Of a stretch of 64,000 nucleotides of DNA, positions 25,125 through 36,680 are shown one piece after another. The stretch covers positions 1 through 64,000 of the forward strand of contig JAHCAU010000013.1 of assembly GCA_019634715.1 (NCBI GenBank), written 5' to 3'. The position numbers were made by a program, and so were the translations under genes. The stretch is from Lysobacter sp. (GTDB lineage: Bacteria; Pseudomonadota; Gammaproteobacteria; Xanthomonadales; Xanthomonadaceae). Position 1 is the first letter of the stretch; each line of letters starts with the position of its first letter. The notes beneath the pieces are model-generated. The model did not search any database, was not told the origin of the DNA, and saw only the letters and a list, made by a program, of their open reading frames with translations.

Positions 25125-26300
25125 ATGTCCGACATCGTCATCGTCGGTGCCAAGCGCACCGCCATCGGTTCTTTCCTCGGCCAGTTCACCGGCGTTCCCA
25201 CCCCCACCCTCGGCGCCGCGGCCATCGCCGGCGCGCTCGACCAGGCCGGCGTCGCGCCGGACCAGGTCGACGAAGTCATCATGGGCTGCGTGCTGCCCGC
25301 CGGCCTCGGCCAGGCCCCGGCCCGCCAGGCCAGCCTCGCCGCGAAGATCCCGACCTCGGCCGGCTGCACCACCATCAACAAGGTGTGCGGCTCGGGCATG
25401 AAGGCGATCATGCTCGCCCACGACCTGATCAAGGCCGGCTCGGCCTCGGTCGTGGTCGCCGGCGGCATGGAATCCATGACCAACGCCCCGCACCTGCTCA
25501 ACGGCTCGCGCACCGGCCTGCGCTACGGCAGCGGCGAGTTCCTCGACCACATGGCGTGGGACGGCCTGACCAATCCCTACGACAAGCAGGCCATGGGCGT
25601 CTTCGGTGACGCCGCCTGCAACAAGTATGAATTCGACCGCGCCGCCCTCGACGCCTACTCGGCCGAGAGCGTCACCCGGGCCCAGAAAGCCATCGCCGAC
25701 GGTGCGTTCAAGGACGAAATCGCCCCGGTTACGGTTGTTACGCGCAAGGGCGAAACGGTCGTCGACACCGACGAAGAGCCCGGCAAGATCGATCCGTCGA
25801 AGATCCCCACCCTGCGCGCCGCGTTCGGCAAGGACGGCGTGCTCACCGCCGCCTCGTCGTCGAAGATCTCGGACGGCGCCGCCGCCACGCTGGTGATGTC
25901 GGCCGAGGAAGCGCAGCGTCGCGGCCTGCAGCCGCTCGCGCGCATCGTCGCCCATGCGACCCATGCGCAGGCGCCGGAATGGTTCACCACCGCGCCGGTC
26001 GACGCGATCCGCAAAGTGCTTGAAAAAGCAGGCTGGAGCGTCGGCGACGTCGACCTGTTCGAAATCAACGAAGCCTTCGCCTGCGTCGCGATGGCGCCGA
26101 TGAAGGACCTCGGCATCGCGCACGACAGGCTCAACGTGCGCGGCGGCGCATGCGCGCTCGGCCACCCGATCGGCGCCAGCGGCGCACGCCTGGTGGTAAC
26201 CCTGATCGCCGCACTGCGCGCCACCGGCGGCAAGCGCGGCGTGGCCTCGCTGTGCATCGGCGGGGGCGAAGCCACCGCGATCGCGATCGAGCTGGCATAA
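25125..26300 (+). CDS. Acetyl-CoA C-acetyltransferase (thiolase II)
   Basis: 391 aa, standard length. Condenses two acetyl-CoA or cleaves acetoacetyl-CoA. The active-site Cys lies in NKVCGSGMKA (~88), the His pair in NEAFACVA and GGACALGHPIGASGAR, and the second catalytic Cys in SLCIGGGEA. It probably handles the acetoacetyl-CoA arising from leucine and ketone metabolism. ACGGAG lies seven bases before ATG 25125. Single gene; no visible partner in the operon. Confidence 0.92.
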   Translation: MSDIVIVGAKRTAIGSFLGQFTGVPTPTLGAAAIAGALDQAGVAPDQVDEVIMGCVLPAGLGQAPARQASLAAKIPTSAGCTTINKVCGSGMKAIMLAHDLIKAGSASVVVAGGMESMTNAPHLLNGSRTGLRYGSGEFLDHMAWDGLTNPYDKQAMGVFGDAACNKYEFDRAALDAYSAESVTRAQKAIADGAFKDEIAPVTVVTRKGETVVDTDEEPGKIDPSKIPTLRAAFGKDGVLTAASSSKISDGAAATLVMSAEEAQRRGLQPLARIVAHATHAQAPEWFTTAPVDAIRKVLEKAGWSVGDVDLFEINEAFACVAMAPMKDLGIAHDRLNVRGGACALGHPIGASGARLVVTLIAALRATGGKRGVASLCIGGGEATAIAIELA

Positions 26301-26425
26301 GCAACCAACACGTACGAACCGGGCAGGACCGGCCACGGTCGCTTGACAGCCGAAACGGGCTTGTCATCATGGCGACCAATCGCGGCCTGCCCCGCACCCA
26401 ATCAACAAGACTGAGGAATCCGGAC

Positions 26426-26725
26426 ATGACCCTGAACAAGGCACTGCTTGCACTCGCCCTCGGCTTCGCCCTGACCGCCTGCGGCGACAAGGCCGACCAG
26501 GCCGCCGCCGAAGCGGAAACCGCCGCTGCCGAAACCGCCGACTCGGCCGCTGAAGCCGTGGATTCGGCCGCGGACGCCGCTGGCGCAGCCGTCAGCGCCA
26601 CCGCCGAGCAGGCCGATGCCGCCGTCGACGCCGCTGCCGCCAACACCGAAGCCGCTGCAGACGCCGCCGCCGACGCCGCCGAAAAGGCTGCGAACGCTGC
26701 CGAAGAAGCCGCCAAGGCCCAGTAA
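26426..26725 (+). CDS. Ala-rich lipoprotein 1
   Basis: 99 aa. Signal peptide and lipobox LTAC (Cys ~20), then an Ala/Glu/Asp helix built from AADAA- and AETA-like repeats, probably a rod-like coil in the periplasm. Only three aromatic-free residue types dominate. GAGGAA precedes ATG 26426. It is the first of three similar, separately terminated genes. Confidence 0.8.
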   Translation: MTLNKALLALALGFALTACGDKADQAAAEAETAAAETADSAAEAVDSAADAAGAAVSATAEQADAAVDAAAANTEAAADAAADAAEKAANAAEEAAKAQ

Positions 26726-26808
26726 TCGGACCCCCGGGTTCGGCCCCGACTCAGACAATCGATTCAGCCGGGCTTCACAGGGCTGAATAGGTTGCTACAA
26801 TCGAAAGA

Positions 26809-26835
26809 GCCGCACGTCTCATTTGCGGCTTTTTC
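26809..26835 (+). terminator. Terminator after lipoprotein 1
   Basis: AGCCGCA / TGCGGCT stem followed by TTTTTC. Confidence 0.8.
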
Positions 26836-26955
26836 ATGGTGCTGGCAAGCGCCAAGTAAGTCAGTGAACGACTCATGCCGGCGAAAGCCGGACTGCCCGC
26901 GCACTGGCGTTGCCTGACCCCTAAGCAATCTCAGACAACTCCTACGGAGAAAAGC

Positions 26956-27216
26956 ATGAACACCAAGCTTTACGTCCTCCTCGCCGCTGGCGTCCTGGCC
27001 CTGTCGGCCTGCAACAAGGCCGAAGAAGCCCCGGTCGCCGACGCTCCGGCTACCGAAGAAGCCGCTCCGGCTGCCGAAGAAGCTGCCCCGGCCGCTGAAG
27101 AAGCCGCTCCGGCTGCCGACGCTGCCGCTCCGGCCGCTGAAGAAGCCGCTCCGGCCGCCGACGCTGCTGCCCCGGCTGCCGACGCTGCTGCTCCGGCCGC
27201 CGCTCCGGCTGCCTAA
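26956..27216 (+). CDS. Ala/Pro/Glu-repeat lipoprotein 2
   Basis: 86 aa. Signal peptide and lipobox LSAC (Cys ~20), then repeats of the unit APAAEEA and APAADAA to the end. Such Pro/Ala-rich chains are extended and may span the periplasm or act as a spacer. The signal peptide (YVLLAAGVLALSACN) is close to that of lipoprotein 3, which suggests duplication. Repeat number may vary between strains. GGAG lies eight bases before ATG 26956. Confidence 0.8.
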   Translation: MNTKLYVLLAAGVLALSACNKAEEAPVADAPATEEAAPAAEEAAPAAEEAAPAADAAAPAAEEAAPAADAAAPAADAAAPAAAPAA

Positions 27217-27270
27217 GCTGTCCAGCTGTCATCGACTTCGGCGAAGCGCAAGCTTCGCTGCAGTCCAGGA

Positions 27271-27301
27271 GAAGACCCGCCTCGGCGGGTCTTCTTTTTT
27301 G
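27271..27301 (+). terminator. Strong terminator after lipoprotein 2
   Basis: GAAGACCCGC / GCGGGTCTTC stem with a 4-base loop and a T-run. The 317-bp gap to the next gene holds this and, toward its end, presumably the promoter of lipoprotein 3; nothing else is seen. Confidence 0.9.
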
Positions 27302-27533
27302 TGCCCGCGACGAGCGGATCCGGGTGCCTCGCGGGGACAATCGCGCGACCATCGCACGGGAACATGCTGCTAGAATCCGCCAGCTTGCCGTGCAGCGCCT
27401 CGGAGCGCCTCACGAGGGGATGCCGGTCTCGCCACCGGCGAGAGGACGACCGTACGCCGACATCCCCGGCCGCGTCATGCGAGCGCAGGCACACCATCGA
27501 CGTACGACCCCTAACTTCCATGGGAGATTCGAA

Positions 27534-27926
27534 ATGAACCACAAGCTTCTCGTCCTGCTCGCCGCTGGCGTGTTCGCCCTGTCCGCCTGCAAGAACGAAA
27601 CCGAAACCGCCCAGACCGAAGCCGCTGAAGCCGCTGAAGCCGCTGAAGCCGCCGACGCGGCCGTCGATGCGGCCGGCGAAGCCGCCTCTGCGGCCGGTGA
27701 CGCTGCGACCCAGGGCGTCGATGCCGCTGCCGCCGCCACCGGCGAAGCCGTGAGCGAAGCCGCCGGTGCCGTCGAACACGCCGCCGACAGCGCCGCTGCC
27801 GCCACCGCCGGCGCTGCCGCCGATGCCGCTGCCGCCACCGCCGATGCCGCGAACAAGATGGCCGACAAGGCCAATGCCGTCGCCGACAAGGCCGCTGCCG
27901 CTGCCGAAGAAGCCAAGAAGCAGTAA
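27534..27926 (+). CDS. Ala-rich lipoprotein 3
   Basis: 130 aa. Signal peptide [14 protein letters not shown] with lipobox LSAC, then Ala-rich helix with repeated AAEAAEAA, ending in a Lys-rich tail ([22 protein letters not shown]). The heptad-like spacing of Ala and the C-terminal Lys recall Lpp-type coiled coils, which may bind peptidoglycan; this is inference. GGGAG lies seven bases before ATG 27534. Confidence 0.8.
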   Translation: MNHKLLVLLAAGVFALSACKNETETAQTEAAEAAEAAEAADAAVDAAGEAASAAGDAATQGVDAAAAATGEAVSEAAGAVEHAADSAAAATAGAAADAAAATADAANKMADKANAVADKAAAAAEEAKKQ

Positions 27927-27972
27927 TCGGCTTCGCGCGCGGCGCATCGCGTGCCTCCACGAGGCTCGCACC

Positions 27973-28003
27973 GGAAGACCCGCTTCGGCGGGTCTTTCCT
28001 TTT
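27973..28003 (+). terminator. Terminator after lipoprotein 3
   Basis: AAGACCCGC / GCGGGTCTT stem, 4-base loop, then TCCTTTT. Nearly the same sequence as the terminator at 27271, as expected if the gene units were duplicated. Confidence 0.85.
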
Positions 28004-28111
28004 GCAGGGCCTTTCCGGTTGCCCGACAGCGGGACTCGGCCCGCGTTGCGGCGCCAGCCGAGGGCGCAGCGGTTATCCTTGGCGTCCTTTGCCCGCCGCC
28101 ACGAAGACGCC

Positions 28112-29719
28112 ATGCCCGTCCTGAGCTCCCGCCTCGACCCGCAGTCCCAGGAATTCCGCGACACCGTGTCCTACCACCGCGAACTGGTGGCCGAACTGGA
28201 TGCGCGCCTGGCGCGCGCGGCGGAAGGCGGCGGCGAGAAAGCACGCACCAAGCACACCGAGCGCGGCAAGCTCCTTGCACGCGACCGCATCACCGCCCTG
28301 CTCGATCCGGGTTCGCCCTTCCTCGAAGTCGCGCCGCTGGCCGCGGAGGGCATGTACGACGACGCGGCGCCGGCCGCCGGCATGGTCTGCGGCATCGGCC
28401 GGGTGATGGGGCTGGAAGTGATGATCGTCGCCAACGACGCCACGGTGAAGGGCGGCACCTATTTCCCGATGACGGTGAAGAAGCACCTGCGCGCGCAGCA
28501 GATCGCGCAGGAGAACAGGCTGCCGTGCATCTACCTGGTCGACTCCGGCGGCGCCTTCCTGCCGCTGCAGGACGAAGTCTTCCCGGATCGCGAGCATTTC
28601 GGCCGCATCTTCTACAACCAGGCGCGGATGAGCGGCGAAGGCATCCCGCAGATCGCCGTGGTGATGGGCAGTTGCACCGCCGGCGGCGCCTACGTGCCGG
28701 CAATGAGCGACGAAAGCATCATCGTCAAGGAACAAGGCACGATCTTCCTCGGCGGCCCGCCGCTGGTGAAGGCGGCGACCGGCGAAGTGGTCGATGCCGA
28801 ATCGCTCGGCGGCGCCGAAGTGCACACCACCGTGTCGGGCGTCGCCGACCATTTCGCCGAGGACGACCGGCATGCGCTGCAGATCGCGCGCAACCTGGTC
28901 GGCAACCTCAACCGGCGCAAGGTGCTGCCGGTCGCGGTGCGCCCGTCGGTCGAGCCTGCGTATCCGGCCGAGGAGCTGTACGGCATCGTGCCGAAGGACA
29001 CGCGTCGCCCGTTCGACATCCGCGAAGTGATCGCGCGCATCGTCGACGGCTCGGATTTCGACGAATTCAAGGCGCGCTACGCCAGGACCCTGGTCACCGG
29101 CTTCGCGCACCTGCACGGCTACCCGGTGGGCATCGTCGCCAACAACGGCATCCTGTTCGCCGAGAGCGCGCTCAAGGGCGCGCACTTCATCGAACTGTGC
29201 AACCAGCGCGGCATCCCGCTGGTGTTCCTGCAGAACATCACCGGCTTCATGGTCGGCAAGAAATACGAGAACGCCGGCATCGCGAAGGACGGCGCGAAGA
29301 TGGTCACCGCCGTCGCCTGTTCCAGCGTGCCGAAGTTCACCGTCGTCGTCGGCGGCAGCTTCGGCGCCGGCAACTACGCGATGTGCGGCCGTGCCTACGG
29401 TGCGCGCTTCCTGTGGATGTGGCCGAACGCGCGCATCAGCGTGATGGGCGGCGAACAGGCCGCAGGCGTGCTCGCCACCGTGCGCCGCGACGGCATCGAG
29501 GCCGCGGGCAAGGTGTGGACGCCCGAGGAAGAAGACGCCTTCAAGGCGCCGATCCGCGAGCAGTACGAAACCCAGGGCAATCCCTACTACGCCACCGCGC
29601 GGCTGTGGGACGACGGCGTGATCGATCCTGCCGACACCCGCCGCGTGCTCGGCCTCGGCATCTCCGCCTCGCTCAACGCACCGATCGAACCGGCGAAGTT
29701 CGGCGTGTTCCGGATGTAG
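28112..29719 (+). CDS. mccB: Methylcrotonyl-CoA carboxylase beta subunit
   Basis: 535 aa. Carboxyltransferase subunit that moves CO2 from biotin to 3-methylcrotonyl-CoA. Two crotonase-like halves are visible: the N-terminal one has [11 protein letters not shown] and [16 protein letters not shown], and the C-terminal one has [20 protein letters not shown] and [16 protein letters not shown]. The length and the [11 protein letters not shown] motif favour MCC over propionyl-CoA carboxylase. Its alpha subunit lies about 12 kb away (41586), not adjacent as is usual. Confidence 0.92.
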   Translation: MPVLSSRLDPQSQEFRDTVSYHRELVAELDARLARAAEGGGEKARTKHTERGKLLARDRITALLDPGSPFLEVAPLAAEGMYDDAAPAAGMVCGIGRVMGLEVMIVANDATVKGGTYFPMTVKKHLRAQQIAQENRLPCIYLVDSGGAFLPLQDEVFPDREHFGRIFYNQARMSGEGIPQIAVVMGSCTAGGAYVPAMSDESIIVKEQGTIFLGGPPLVKAATGEVVDAESLGGAEVHTTVSGVADHFAEDDRHALQIARNLVGNLNRRKVLPVAVRPSVEPAYPAEELYGIVPKDTRRPFDIREVIARIVDGSDFDEFKARYARTLVTGFAHLHGYPVGIVANNGILFAESALKGAHFIELCNQRGIPLVFLQNITGFMVGKKYENAGIAKDGAKMVTAVACSSVPKFTVVVGGSFGAGNYAMCGRAYGARFLWMWPNARISVMGGEQAAGVLATVRRDGIEAAGKVWTPEEEDAFKAPIREQYETQGNPYYATARLWDDGVIDPADTRRVLGLGISASLNAPIEPAKFGVFRM

Positions 29720-29723
29720 TCGC

Positions 29724-30227
29724 ATGGGACCGTGGAGCAAGCTCGAGCGAAGACTGCGGGATCTGCCCGACCCCGGCCTCGACCTGCGCTTCCGGTTCAC
29801 GGCCTATCGAAAGGACGTGATCGAAACACCCAGGCACTGCGGCGAGCTCGCATGCAAGATGTGGATCACGCTGGGACGCCGAACGATCTGGGCCGTGCCC
29901 AATGACCGCGATACCAGCGGCCGGGATGACGCTGGGCACATCTACGGCAGGCGCAGCCCCGGTTGGCTTGTGGAAATCGCCGCCGAGTATCTCGATCTTC
30001 CGCGCCAAGACCGGCTTGAATGGCATCGCGAATGGGAGGGCTGGGGACTGGTCGACATCCTGAAAGCCTGCGACCACACCGTCGGGCGGCGCCGCTGGCC
30101 GATGCTCCGTGAACGCCTGCGCGAACCGGTCGCCTTGGCCCTGCTCGACATCCGCGCAAAAGCGACACCTTGGCCAAACCTCGCATTGGGTGGACGTGAT
30201 AGGACGTCACTGCACGACCCGGACTGA
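29724..30227 (+). CDS. Hypothetical protein, possibly SF0329-like
   Basis: 167 aa, soluble. It starts MGPWSKLERRLRD, with later LRFRFTAYRK and LACKMWITLGRRTIWAVPND. This resembles the opening of SF0329-family proteins (unknown function), but the match is from memory. It starts four bases after mccB ends and may be co-transcribed. GC is slightly lower than in mccB. Confidence 0.55.
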   Translation: MGPWSKLERRLRDLPDPGLDLRFRFTAYRKDVIETPRHCGELACKMWITLGRRTIWAVPNDRDTSGRDDAGHIYGRRSPGWLVEIAAEYLDLPRQDRLEWHREWEGWGLVDILKACDHTVGRRRWPMLRERLREPVALALLDIRAKATPWPNLALGGRDRTSLHDPD

Positions 30228-30263
30228 AACCTCCTCCTTACCTGCACGCAATCACAGCAGCAC

Positions 30264-31952
<1,689 letters not shown>

Positions 31953-31958
31953 GCCAAG

Positions 31959-33530
31959 GTGAGCTGGGCGCACGAACTTCTCGGCATCGAACGCGACGCC
32001 GACGAGCGCGCGGTCAAGCGCGCGTACGCAGCGAAGCTGCGGACGACGCGGCCGGACGAAGATCCGGAGGGATTCCAGCGGTTGAACGAGGCGTACCAGT
32101 CGGCGCTGGCGATGCTGCGGCAGCGGCTTGTGCAGGAACAGTTCGCCGCAGAGGACGTCACCGCGGATTGCGAATCGGAAGCGCCGACTGAACCGGCAGC
32201 CATGGCTGGAACCGCAGAGCCCTCGTCGGAGGCGCAGGCTGCGCCCGAAACAGCCGAAAGCGAGGTCGGCGACGTTGTCGATGCTGCCCCGCAGGGCGAG
32301 GCGATCACGCTGGACCAGTTCCTCGATGCGTGCTTGGATGCGGCGGGCGACGGCGACCCGCGCGTGCTCGAGCACTGGCTACGCTCGCAGCCGGTGCTGT
32401 GGTCGCTGGAGCACAAGGCGATGATCGGCCACTGGCTGCTGCGGCTGATGGACGCGCGGCAGCCACCGATGGCCGAGCGCAACTTCGACATCCTCGCGGA
32501 ATTCTTCGGCTACAACGACCTGCACTCGGGCTACGACCCGCTGGCGCTGCAGCGGCTGCGCGCACGGCTGATCGAAGCATGGCGCGAGCTGCAGGCGCAG
32601 CGGCGCTGGCAACGTCCGGCCGGCAACCAGGTGCCGGCATCGGCGTATTCGTTTTCGTCGATCGTGCAGCCTCCTCCTGCAGACAGGCAGGCACCACCAT
32701 TCGATGAACGACAGGAGCGGGCGCAGCGGGAACAGGCCTGGCGGCACCGGCTGATGCACGAGTTCGCACATCTCGTCGAGGCGCCGAACCGGCTGCGCGA
32801 CCTGCGGTTGTTGATGAATCCGGATCATCCGGCGACCTTGCGTGCATTCCTGGACGCCAATCCTTGCGGCGGCCTTGGCAACCTGCCGGCGGACATCCGT
32901 CGTGACGCAGTCGCGTTCTGGCTCTCCGTCGCGGATGATCGACGCTGGCACTACCGTCGCGTGCTGGTCGCCATGCTGCGCTGCACTGTGGTCAGCCTGC
33001 CGATCCTGCCCGTCGCCCTGCTGCTGCAGATGACAGATGCGCCCGAGGATGGGTTGAACCTGTCGGTTGCATTCACCAGCGTGCTCCTTCCGTTCGCAGC
33101 ATTGATGGCTTTCTGGTGCGGGGTTGCGGTGCTCAAGTCGTGGCTGTACTGGCAAGGCGCACCGCCCCCGGCTACAACGTGGAAGCGCATCGCGCATCGC
33201 CCGATGGTTCCGGCGCTCCTGCTGGCTTCGATGCTGGCCATGTACAACAAGGACAGCCCCTCTTCGCTCGCGATCACCTTCGGGTTCGCCATGCTCGCCC
33301 TGTGGACGGCCCTGTTCCGGTTCCGCGCACGGCTCCGCGCGCAGCGGCGATTGCCGCCCGTGGACGTGACTGCCCGCTACATCGCGCTGATGGTGGTGAC
33401 GACCATGTTCGCAGCACTGCTCTGCACCCATGCAGACAGCGAGAATGATGTCCTCACGCTCGCCGTTTATGGCTGGATCGGCATTTTCACGATCTGGGTG
33501 ATCGAGCTGGCCATCAACAGGAAACCATGA
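31959..33530 (+). CDS. Membrane J-like protein 1, HPD motif lost (DjlB/C-like)
   Basis: 523 aa. The N-terminal ~45 residues form a J-domain-like helix pair (HELLGIERDADERAVKRAYA), but the HPD tripeptide is RPD (TTRPDEDPEGF). A poorly conserved acidic linker and a helical middle domain (~110-260) follow. Five to six TM helices occupy ~320-520. Presumed co-chaperone of the upstream HscC. GTG 31959 follows the hscC stop by six bases. It is a paralogue of the next gene. Confidence 0.82.
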   Translation: MSWAHELLGIERDADERAVKRAYAAKLRTTRPDEDPEGFQRLNEAYQSALAMLRQRLVQEQFAAEDVTADCESEAPTEPAAMAGTAEPSSEAQAAPETAESEVGDVVDAAPQGEAITLDQFLDACLDAAGDGDPRVLEHWLRSQPVLWSLEHKAMIGHWLLRLMDARQPPMAERNFDILAEFFGYNDLHSGYDPLALQRLRARLIEAWRELQAQRRWQRPAGNQVPASAYSFSSIVQPPPADRQAPPFDERQERAQREQAWRHRLMHEFAHLVEAPNRLRDLRLLMNPDHPATLRAFLDANPCGGLGNLPADIRRDAVAFWLSVADDRRWHYRRVLVAMLRCTVVSLPILPVALLLQMTDAPEDGLNLSVAFTSVLLPFAALMAFWCGVAVLKSWLYWQGAPPPATTWKRIAHRPMVPALLLASMLAMYNKDSPSSLAITFGFAMLALWTALFRFRARLRAQRRLPPVDVTARYIALMVVTTMFAALLCTHADSENDVLTLAVYGWIGIFTIWVIELAINRKP

Positions 33531-33570
33531 GTCTGGCCTACATGATGCCCCGGTGTACGAGGAAACGTGG

Positions 33571-35058
33571 ATGACCTGGTCCCTCCGCCTGCTCGGCCTG
33601 CCGGACGACGCAGACGAACGCGCGATCAAGCGCGCGTACGCCGCGAAGCTGAAGACCACGCGCCCGGACGAGGATCCGGAAGGCTTCCAGCGCCTGCACG
33701 AGGCATATCAGGCGGCGCTGGCGTGGGTACGTTCCGGGCCGCACGATCACGAGGATGCCTGGGGCGAGGACGCTGACGACTGGGATAACGACGCGGAAGA
33801 ACACGTCGACGATGCGGTGTCAGTCGCGCACGAGCCCCCTGGCCGCGCAGCCACGTCCGCCGCTGCGCACGAGGACGCGGCGCCGCCTGTCATGCAGGTG
33901 TCCGCGGCCGACAACGCGGTCGTCTTCGACCACGACGGATTCTTCGACACCTGCTTCCGGCTCGCGTTCGATGGCGCGGAGGGCGAACTGCGCCGCTGGC
34001 TCGATGCCCAGCCGATCCTCTGGTCGCTCACGCACAAGGCGCAGGTCGGCCACTGGCTGCTGCACGCCATGCACCATCGACAGCCGCCGATGCCGCCGTC
34101 GCGCTACGACCTGCTGATGGACTACTTCGGCCTGATCGATCTGCGCAGCGGCTACGACGCGTACTACCTGCATCGCCTGCGCCATCGCCTGCAGATCGGC
34201 TGGGAATTGAAGACCTCGCAGCTGCATGCGCTGGCCAATCGCACTGTCGACGAGGGCACCAGCGTGACGGCGGCGGTGCGCCAGGTGCGACGCATCCTGC
34301 GCGATCTGTCGCGACCCTTCGACTGGCCGCGCGCGCTGCTCTCGGCGCTGGTGCCGATGTATCCGACGGCGGTGCGCCGCTTCCTGTACCGACTGGACCT
34401 CGGCCAGATCGAGGATCCGGCACCGCTCGTGCCGGAACAGGTCGCGTTCTGGGACGCGGCCTCGGACCGCACGCGGCTGACGCGGCAACGACTGGCGGTG
34501 GCCGCCTCGCGCGTGGCGGCCTATTCCGCCGTTGTCACGCTGCTGTACTTCGGCCTGACCTTGCTGGCGATACCCGACCATCGCTCGGCCGGTGCCGGCA
34601 CCTGGGCCTCCGTCCCGCTGCATCATGTCGCCACGTTCGCACTGTCGGCGATGGCCCTGGCCTGGTTGTCGTGGACCGCGTACGACCTGTTCGCGACCTG
34701 GCAATCGCGCGAGGACGCCGACGAGCGCCGGCCGATGCTGCGGCGTTTCGCGATTCCGTCGCTGCTCGCGGTCGCCCTCGGGATCGTCTGGACCATGCCC
34801 GATGGCTGGGTCGGCGCCCTGGGCGGCGTCCTGCTGATGGCGGCGGCACTCGCCGCATGGTCGCGGCATCGCGAGCGCAGCGGCCCGCCGCTCGGACGCC
34901 ACCTGGGCTATTGGCGCGTGTTCGTCCTGTTCGTCATCGTGCGCACGATCGGCGAGCACCAGGGCTGGATGAACGATGCCGGCCTGTTCGGCGCCATCGC
35001 CGGGCTCGCGCTGTTCATCTGGGCGAAGGACCTGTGGCATCAAAGGCGCGGCGCATGA
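33571..35058 (+). CDS. Membrane J-like protein 2, HPD motif lost (DjlB/C-like)
   Basis: 495 aa, same plan as the preceding gene: J-like N-terminus (LRLLGLPDDADERAIKRAYA), RPD in place of HPD, acidic linker, helical domain (LWSLTHKAQVGHWLLHAMHHRQPPM), then about six TM helices. The two differ mainly in linker and membrane part, so they arose by tandem duplication. ATG 33571 has AGGAA eight bases before; GTG 33553 is an in-frame alternative. Confidence 0.82.
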   Translation: MTWSLRLLGLPDDADERAIKRAYAAKLKTTRPDEDPEGFQRLHEAYQAALAWVRSGPHDHEDAWGEDADDWDNDAEEHVDDAVSVAHEPPGRAATSAAAHEDAAPPVMQVSAADNAVVFDHDGFFDTCFRLAFDGAEGELRRWLDAQPILWSLTHKAQVGHWLLHAMHHRQPPMPPSRYDLLMDYFGLIDLRSGYDAYYLHRLRHRLQIGWELKTSQLHALANRTVDEGTSVTAAVRQVRRILRDLSRPFDWPRALLSALVPMYPTAVRRFLYRLDLGQIEDPAPLVPEQVAFWDAASDRTRLTRQRLAVAASRVAAYSAVVTLLYFGLTLLAIPDHRSAGAGTWASVPLHHVATFALSAMALAWLSWTAYDLFATWQSREDADERRPMLRRFAIPSLLAVALGIVWTMPDGWVGALGGVLLMAAALAAWSRHRERSGPPLGRHLGYWRVFVLFVIVRTIGEHQGWMNDAGLFGAIAGLALFIWAKDLWHQRRGA

Positions 35059-35220
35059 ACGACGCCGGCCCGCCGATCCCTGCCTGCACCGCGTCACGAA
35101 GGCGTACCATTCCCCTGCGCGCCCCCCTGCGCGTTCTGCTGCGCGGATCACAGCGGTCGTCATGCGACGGCGCTAAGGTGTTCGATCCTCCCGCATGCCC
35201 CCGATGAACCGGAGACCCTG

Positions 35221-35730
35221 ATGGCCATCTTCCAGTCCAGCCCGAGCAAGAAAGACCCGCCGCCGGCCCCCACACCCGAACCCGCACGCCCGGCGCCGCC
35301 GCCGCAGGCCAATACCGATTTCACGCCGGCCACCTTCCCGCGCACCGATGCCGCGCCCGCCGCGAAGGAGTCCGTGATCGCCGCCGACCTCACCATCGAA
35401 GGCAAGATCGAAGGCGCCGGCAACGTGCGCATCGCCGGCCGCTTCAAGGGCGACGTCAACGTGCAGGGCGACCTCACGCTAGAGCGCGGCGCCAAGCTCA
35501 AGGGCGTGATCCGCGCCAAGAAGGTGGTGATGTCCGGCGAGCTGGAAGGCAACATCGAAGCCGCCGCACGCGTCGAACTGATGGAGAGCGCAGCGCTGAT
35601 CGGCGACATCAAGGCCGGCACGCTCACCGTCGCCGCCGGCTGCAAGATCCGTGGCCACATCGACTGCGGCTGGGAAAATTCGGCACCGAAAACCGCCGCC
35701 GCGCCCAAGGCCGAGCCGCCCGCCGAATGA
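35221..35730 (+). CDS. Bactofilin
   Basis: 169 aa. A Pro/Ala-rich tail (~1-50) is followed by the polymer-forming beta-helix domain (~52-148: LTIEGKIEGAGNVRIAGRFK, GDLTLERGAKLKGVIRAKKV, AGTLTVAAGCKIRGHIDC), then a short disordered end. Bactofilins polymerise without nucleotides and organise the envelope or cell shape. The next gene overlaps its stop (ATGA). Confidence 0.92.
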   Translation: MAIFQSSPSKKDPPPAPTPEPARPAPPPQANTDFTPATFPRTDAAPAAKESVIAADLTIEGKIEGAGNVRIAGRFKGDVNVQGDLTLERGAKLKGVIRAKKVVMSGELEGNIEAAARVELMESAALIGDIKAGTLTVAAGCKIRGHIDCGWENSAPKTAAAPKAEPPAE

Positions 35731-36080
35731 CCACGCGACCGGGCACCGCGGGCGCCACCCGCGCGTGCCCGCACTGCAAGGCGACCATCCTCGAAAGCGC
35801 GGCGATCTGTCCCGCGTGCAAGCACTACCTGCGCTTCGACGGCGACGCCAACGCGGCTACGCCGCTGCAGGTCCCCCTGCAGGTGGAAGGCACGATCCGC
35901 CATCCCGCCGACGGCGAGCCCTGGGAATACTCGGTGGTGATCGCGATCCGCGACGAACACGGCCACGAGATCGCGCGCCAGGTCGTCGGCGTCGGCGCGC
36001 TGCATGCCGGCGACGAACGCACCGTCAGCCTGTCGGTGGAAGTGTTCGAGGCCAGGGGCGCGAAGGCGCGCAAGCACTGA
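35727..36080 (+). CDS. Zinc-ribbon protein coupled to bactofilin
   Basis: 117 aa. Two CxxC pairs (CPHCKATIL, CPACKHYL; residues ~14-32) form a zinc ribbon. They are followed by a beta-sandwich-like half (GEPWEYSVVIAIRDEHGHE, TVSLSVEVFEARG) and a basic tail. The ATGA overlap with bactofilin suggests a stoichiometric partner. Function unknown. Confidence 0.75.
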   Translation: MTTRPGTAGATRACPHCKATILESAAICPACKHYLRFDGDANAATPLQVPLQVEGTIRHPADGEPWEYSVVIAIRDEHGHEIARQVVGVGALHAGDERTVSLSVEVFEARGAKARKH

Positions 36081-36130
36081 GCCGCAGCGCAACGCTTGAC
36101 CCCGGGTCGCGGGAATGCTGCGATCGACAC

Positions 36131-36544
36131 ATGAACCCGCTCGTCTTAGACCGCAGAATCGAAATGCCACCGGGCTACGCCGAACGCGACTGTCGCCTCG
36201 TCTCGTACCGCATGCCGTTCTGCCAGCACTGCTTCGTGCTGTGCCACGACCCGTCCGGTGAGCATCCATCGATCGATTACACGGTCATGGATTTCTTCAT
36301 GGGCGAGACCCATGCCCTGTCGCGGACAATCACCGGCAACCCGCATTCCTTCGTCGCCATTCACAGTGGCGGCTTCGTGAGAAAGCGCCCGAACCTGCAC
36401 ATGCACGTCTTCGTGATCGAACGGCGCTGGCAGAAGGCGTGGCTGTATCTGCTGCTGGCGACGATCCATACGACATCGGCGGCATTCAGAGCAGTCAGAC
36501 GATTGCTTGGCATCGTTCCCGTGCGCCGGCGCGCTGCGGACTGA
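36131..36544 (+). CDS. Hypothetical 137-aa protein
   Basis: No family recognised. Contains FCQHCFVLCHD (possible metal site), SFVAIHSGGFVRKRPNLHMH with a closely spaced His pair, and a C-terminal hydrophobic helix (WLYLLLATIHTTSAAF) with basic end. ATG 36131 gives a compact frame; no clear ribosome site. It lies just upstream of a REP pair. Confidence 0.5.
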   Translation: MNPLVLDRRIEMPPGYAERDCRLVSYRMPFCQHCFVLCHDPSGEHPSIDYTVMDFFMGETHALSRTITGNPHSFVAIHSGGFVRKRPNLHMHVFVIERRWQKAWLYLLLATIHTTSAAFRAVRRLLGIVPVRRRAAD

Positions 36545-36560
36545 AGCGTAGCGCGCTCTT

Positions 36561-36667
36561 GTAGGAGGGCCTTCAGGCCCGAGCTCTTTTGCTCTTTGAT
36601 GCCTTGAAGAAGATCAAGAGCTCGGGCCTGGTTTTCAACAGCCGAATGGCTGGTCAGGCCCTCCTAC
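36561..36667. repeat. GTAGGAGGGCCTTCAGGCCC inverted REP pair
   Basis: GTAGGAGGGCCTTCAGGCCC at the left and AGGCCCTCCTAC at the right, with inner AGCTC palindromes. It is the same element as at 55200-55297. It sits between two convergent genes and overlaps no gene. Confidence 0.85.
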
Positions 36668-36680
36668 AAAGCAAGAGCGC

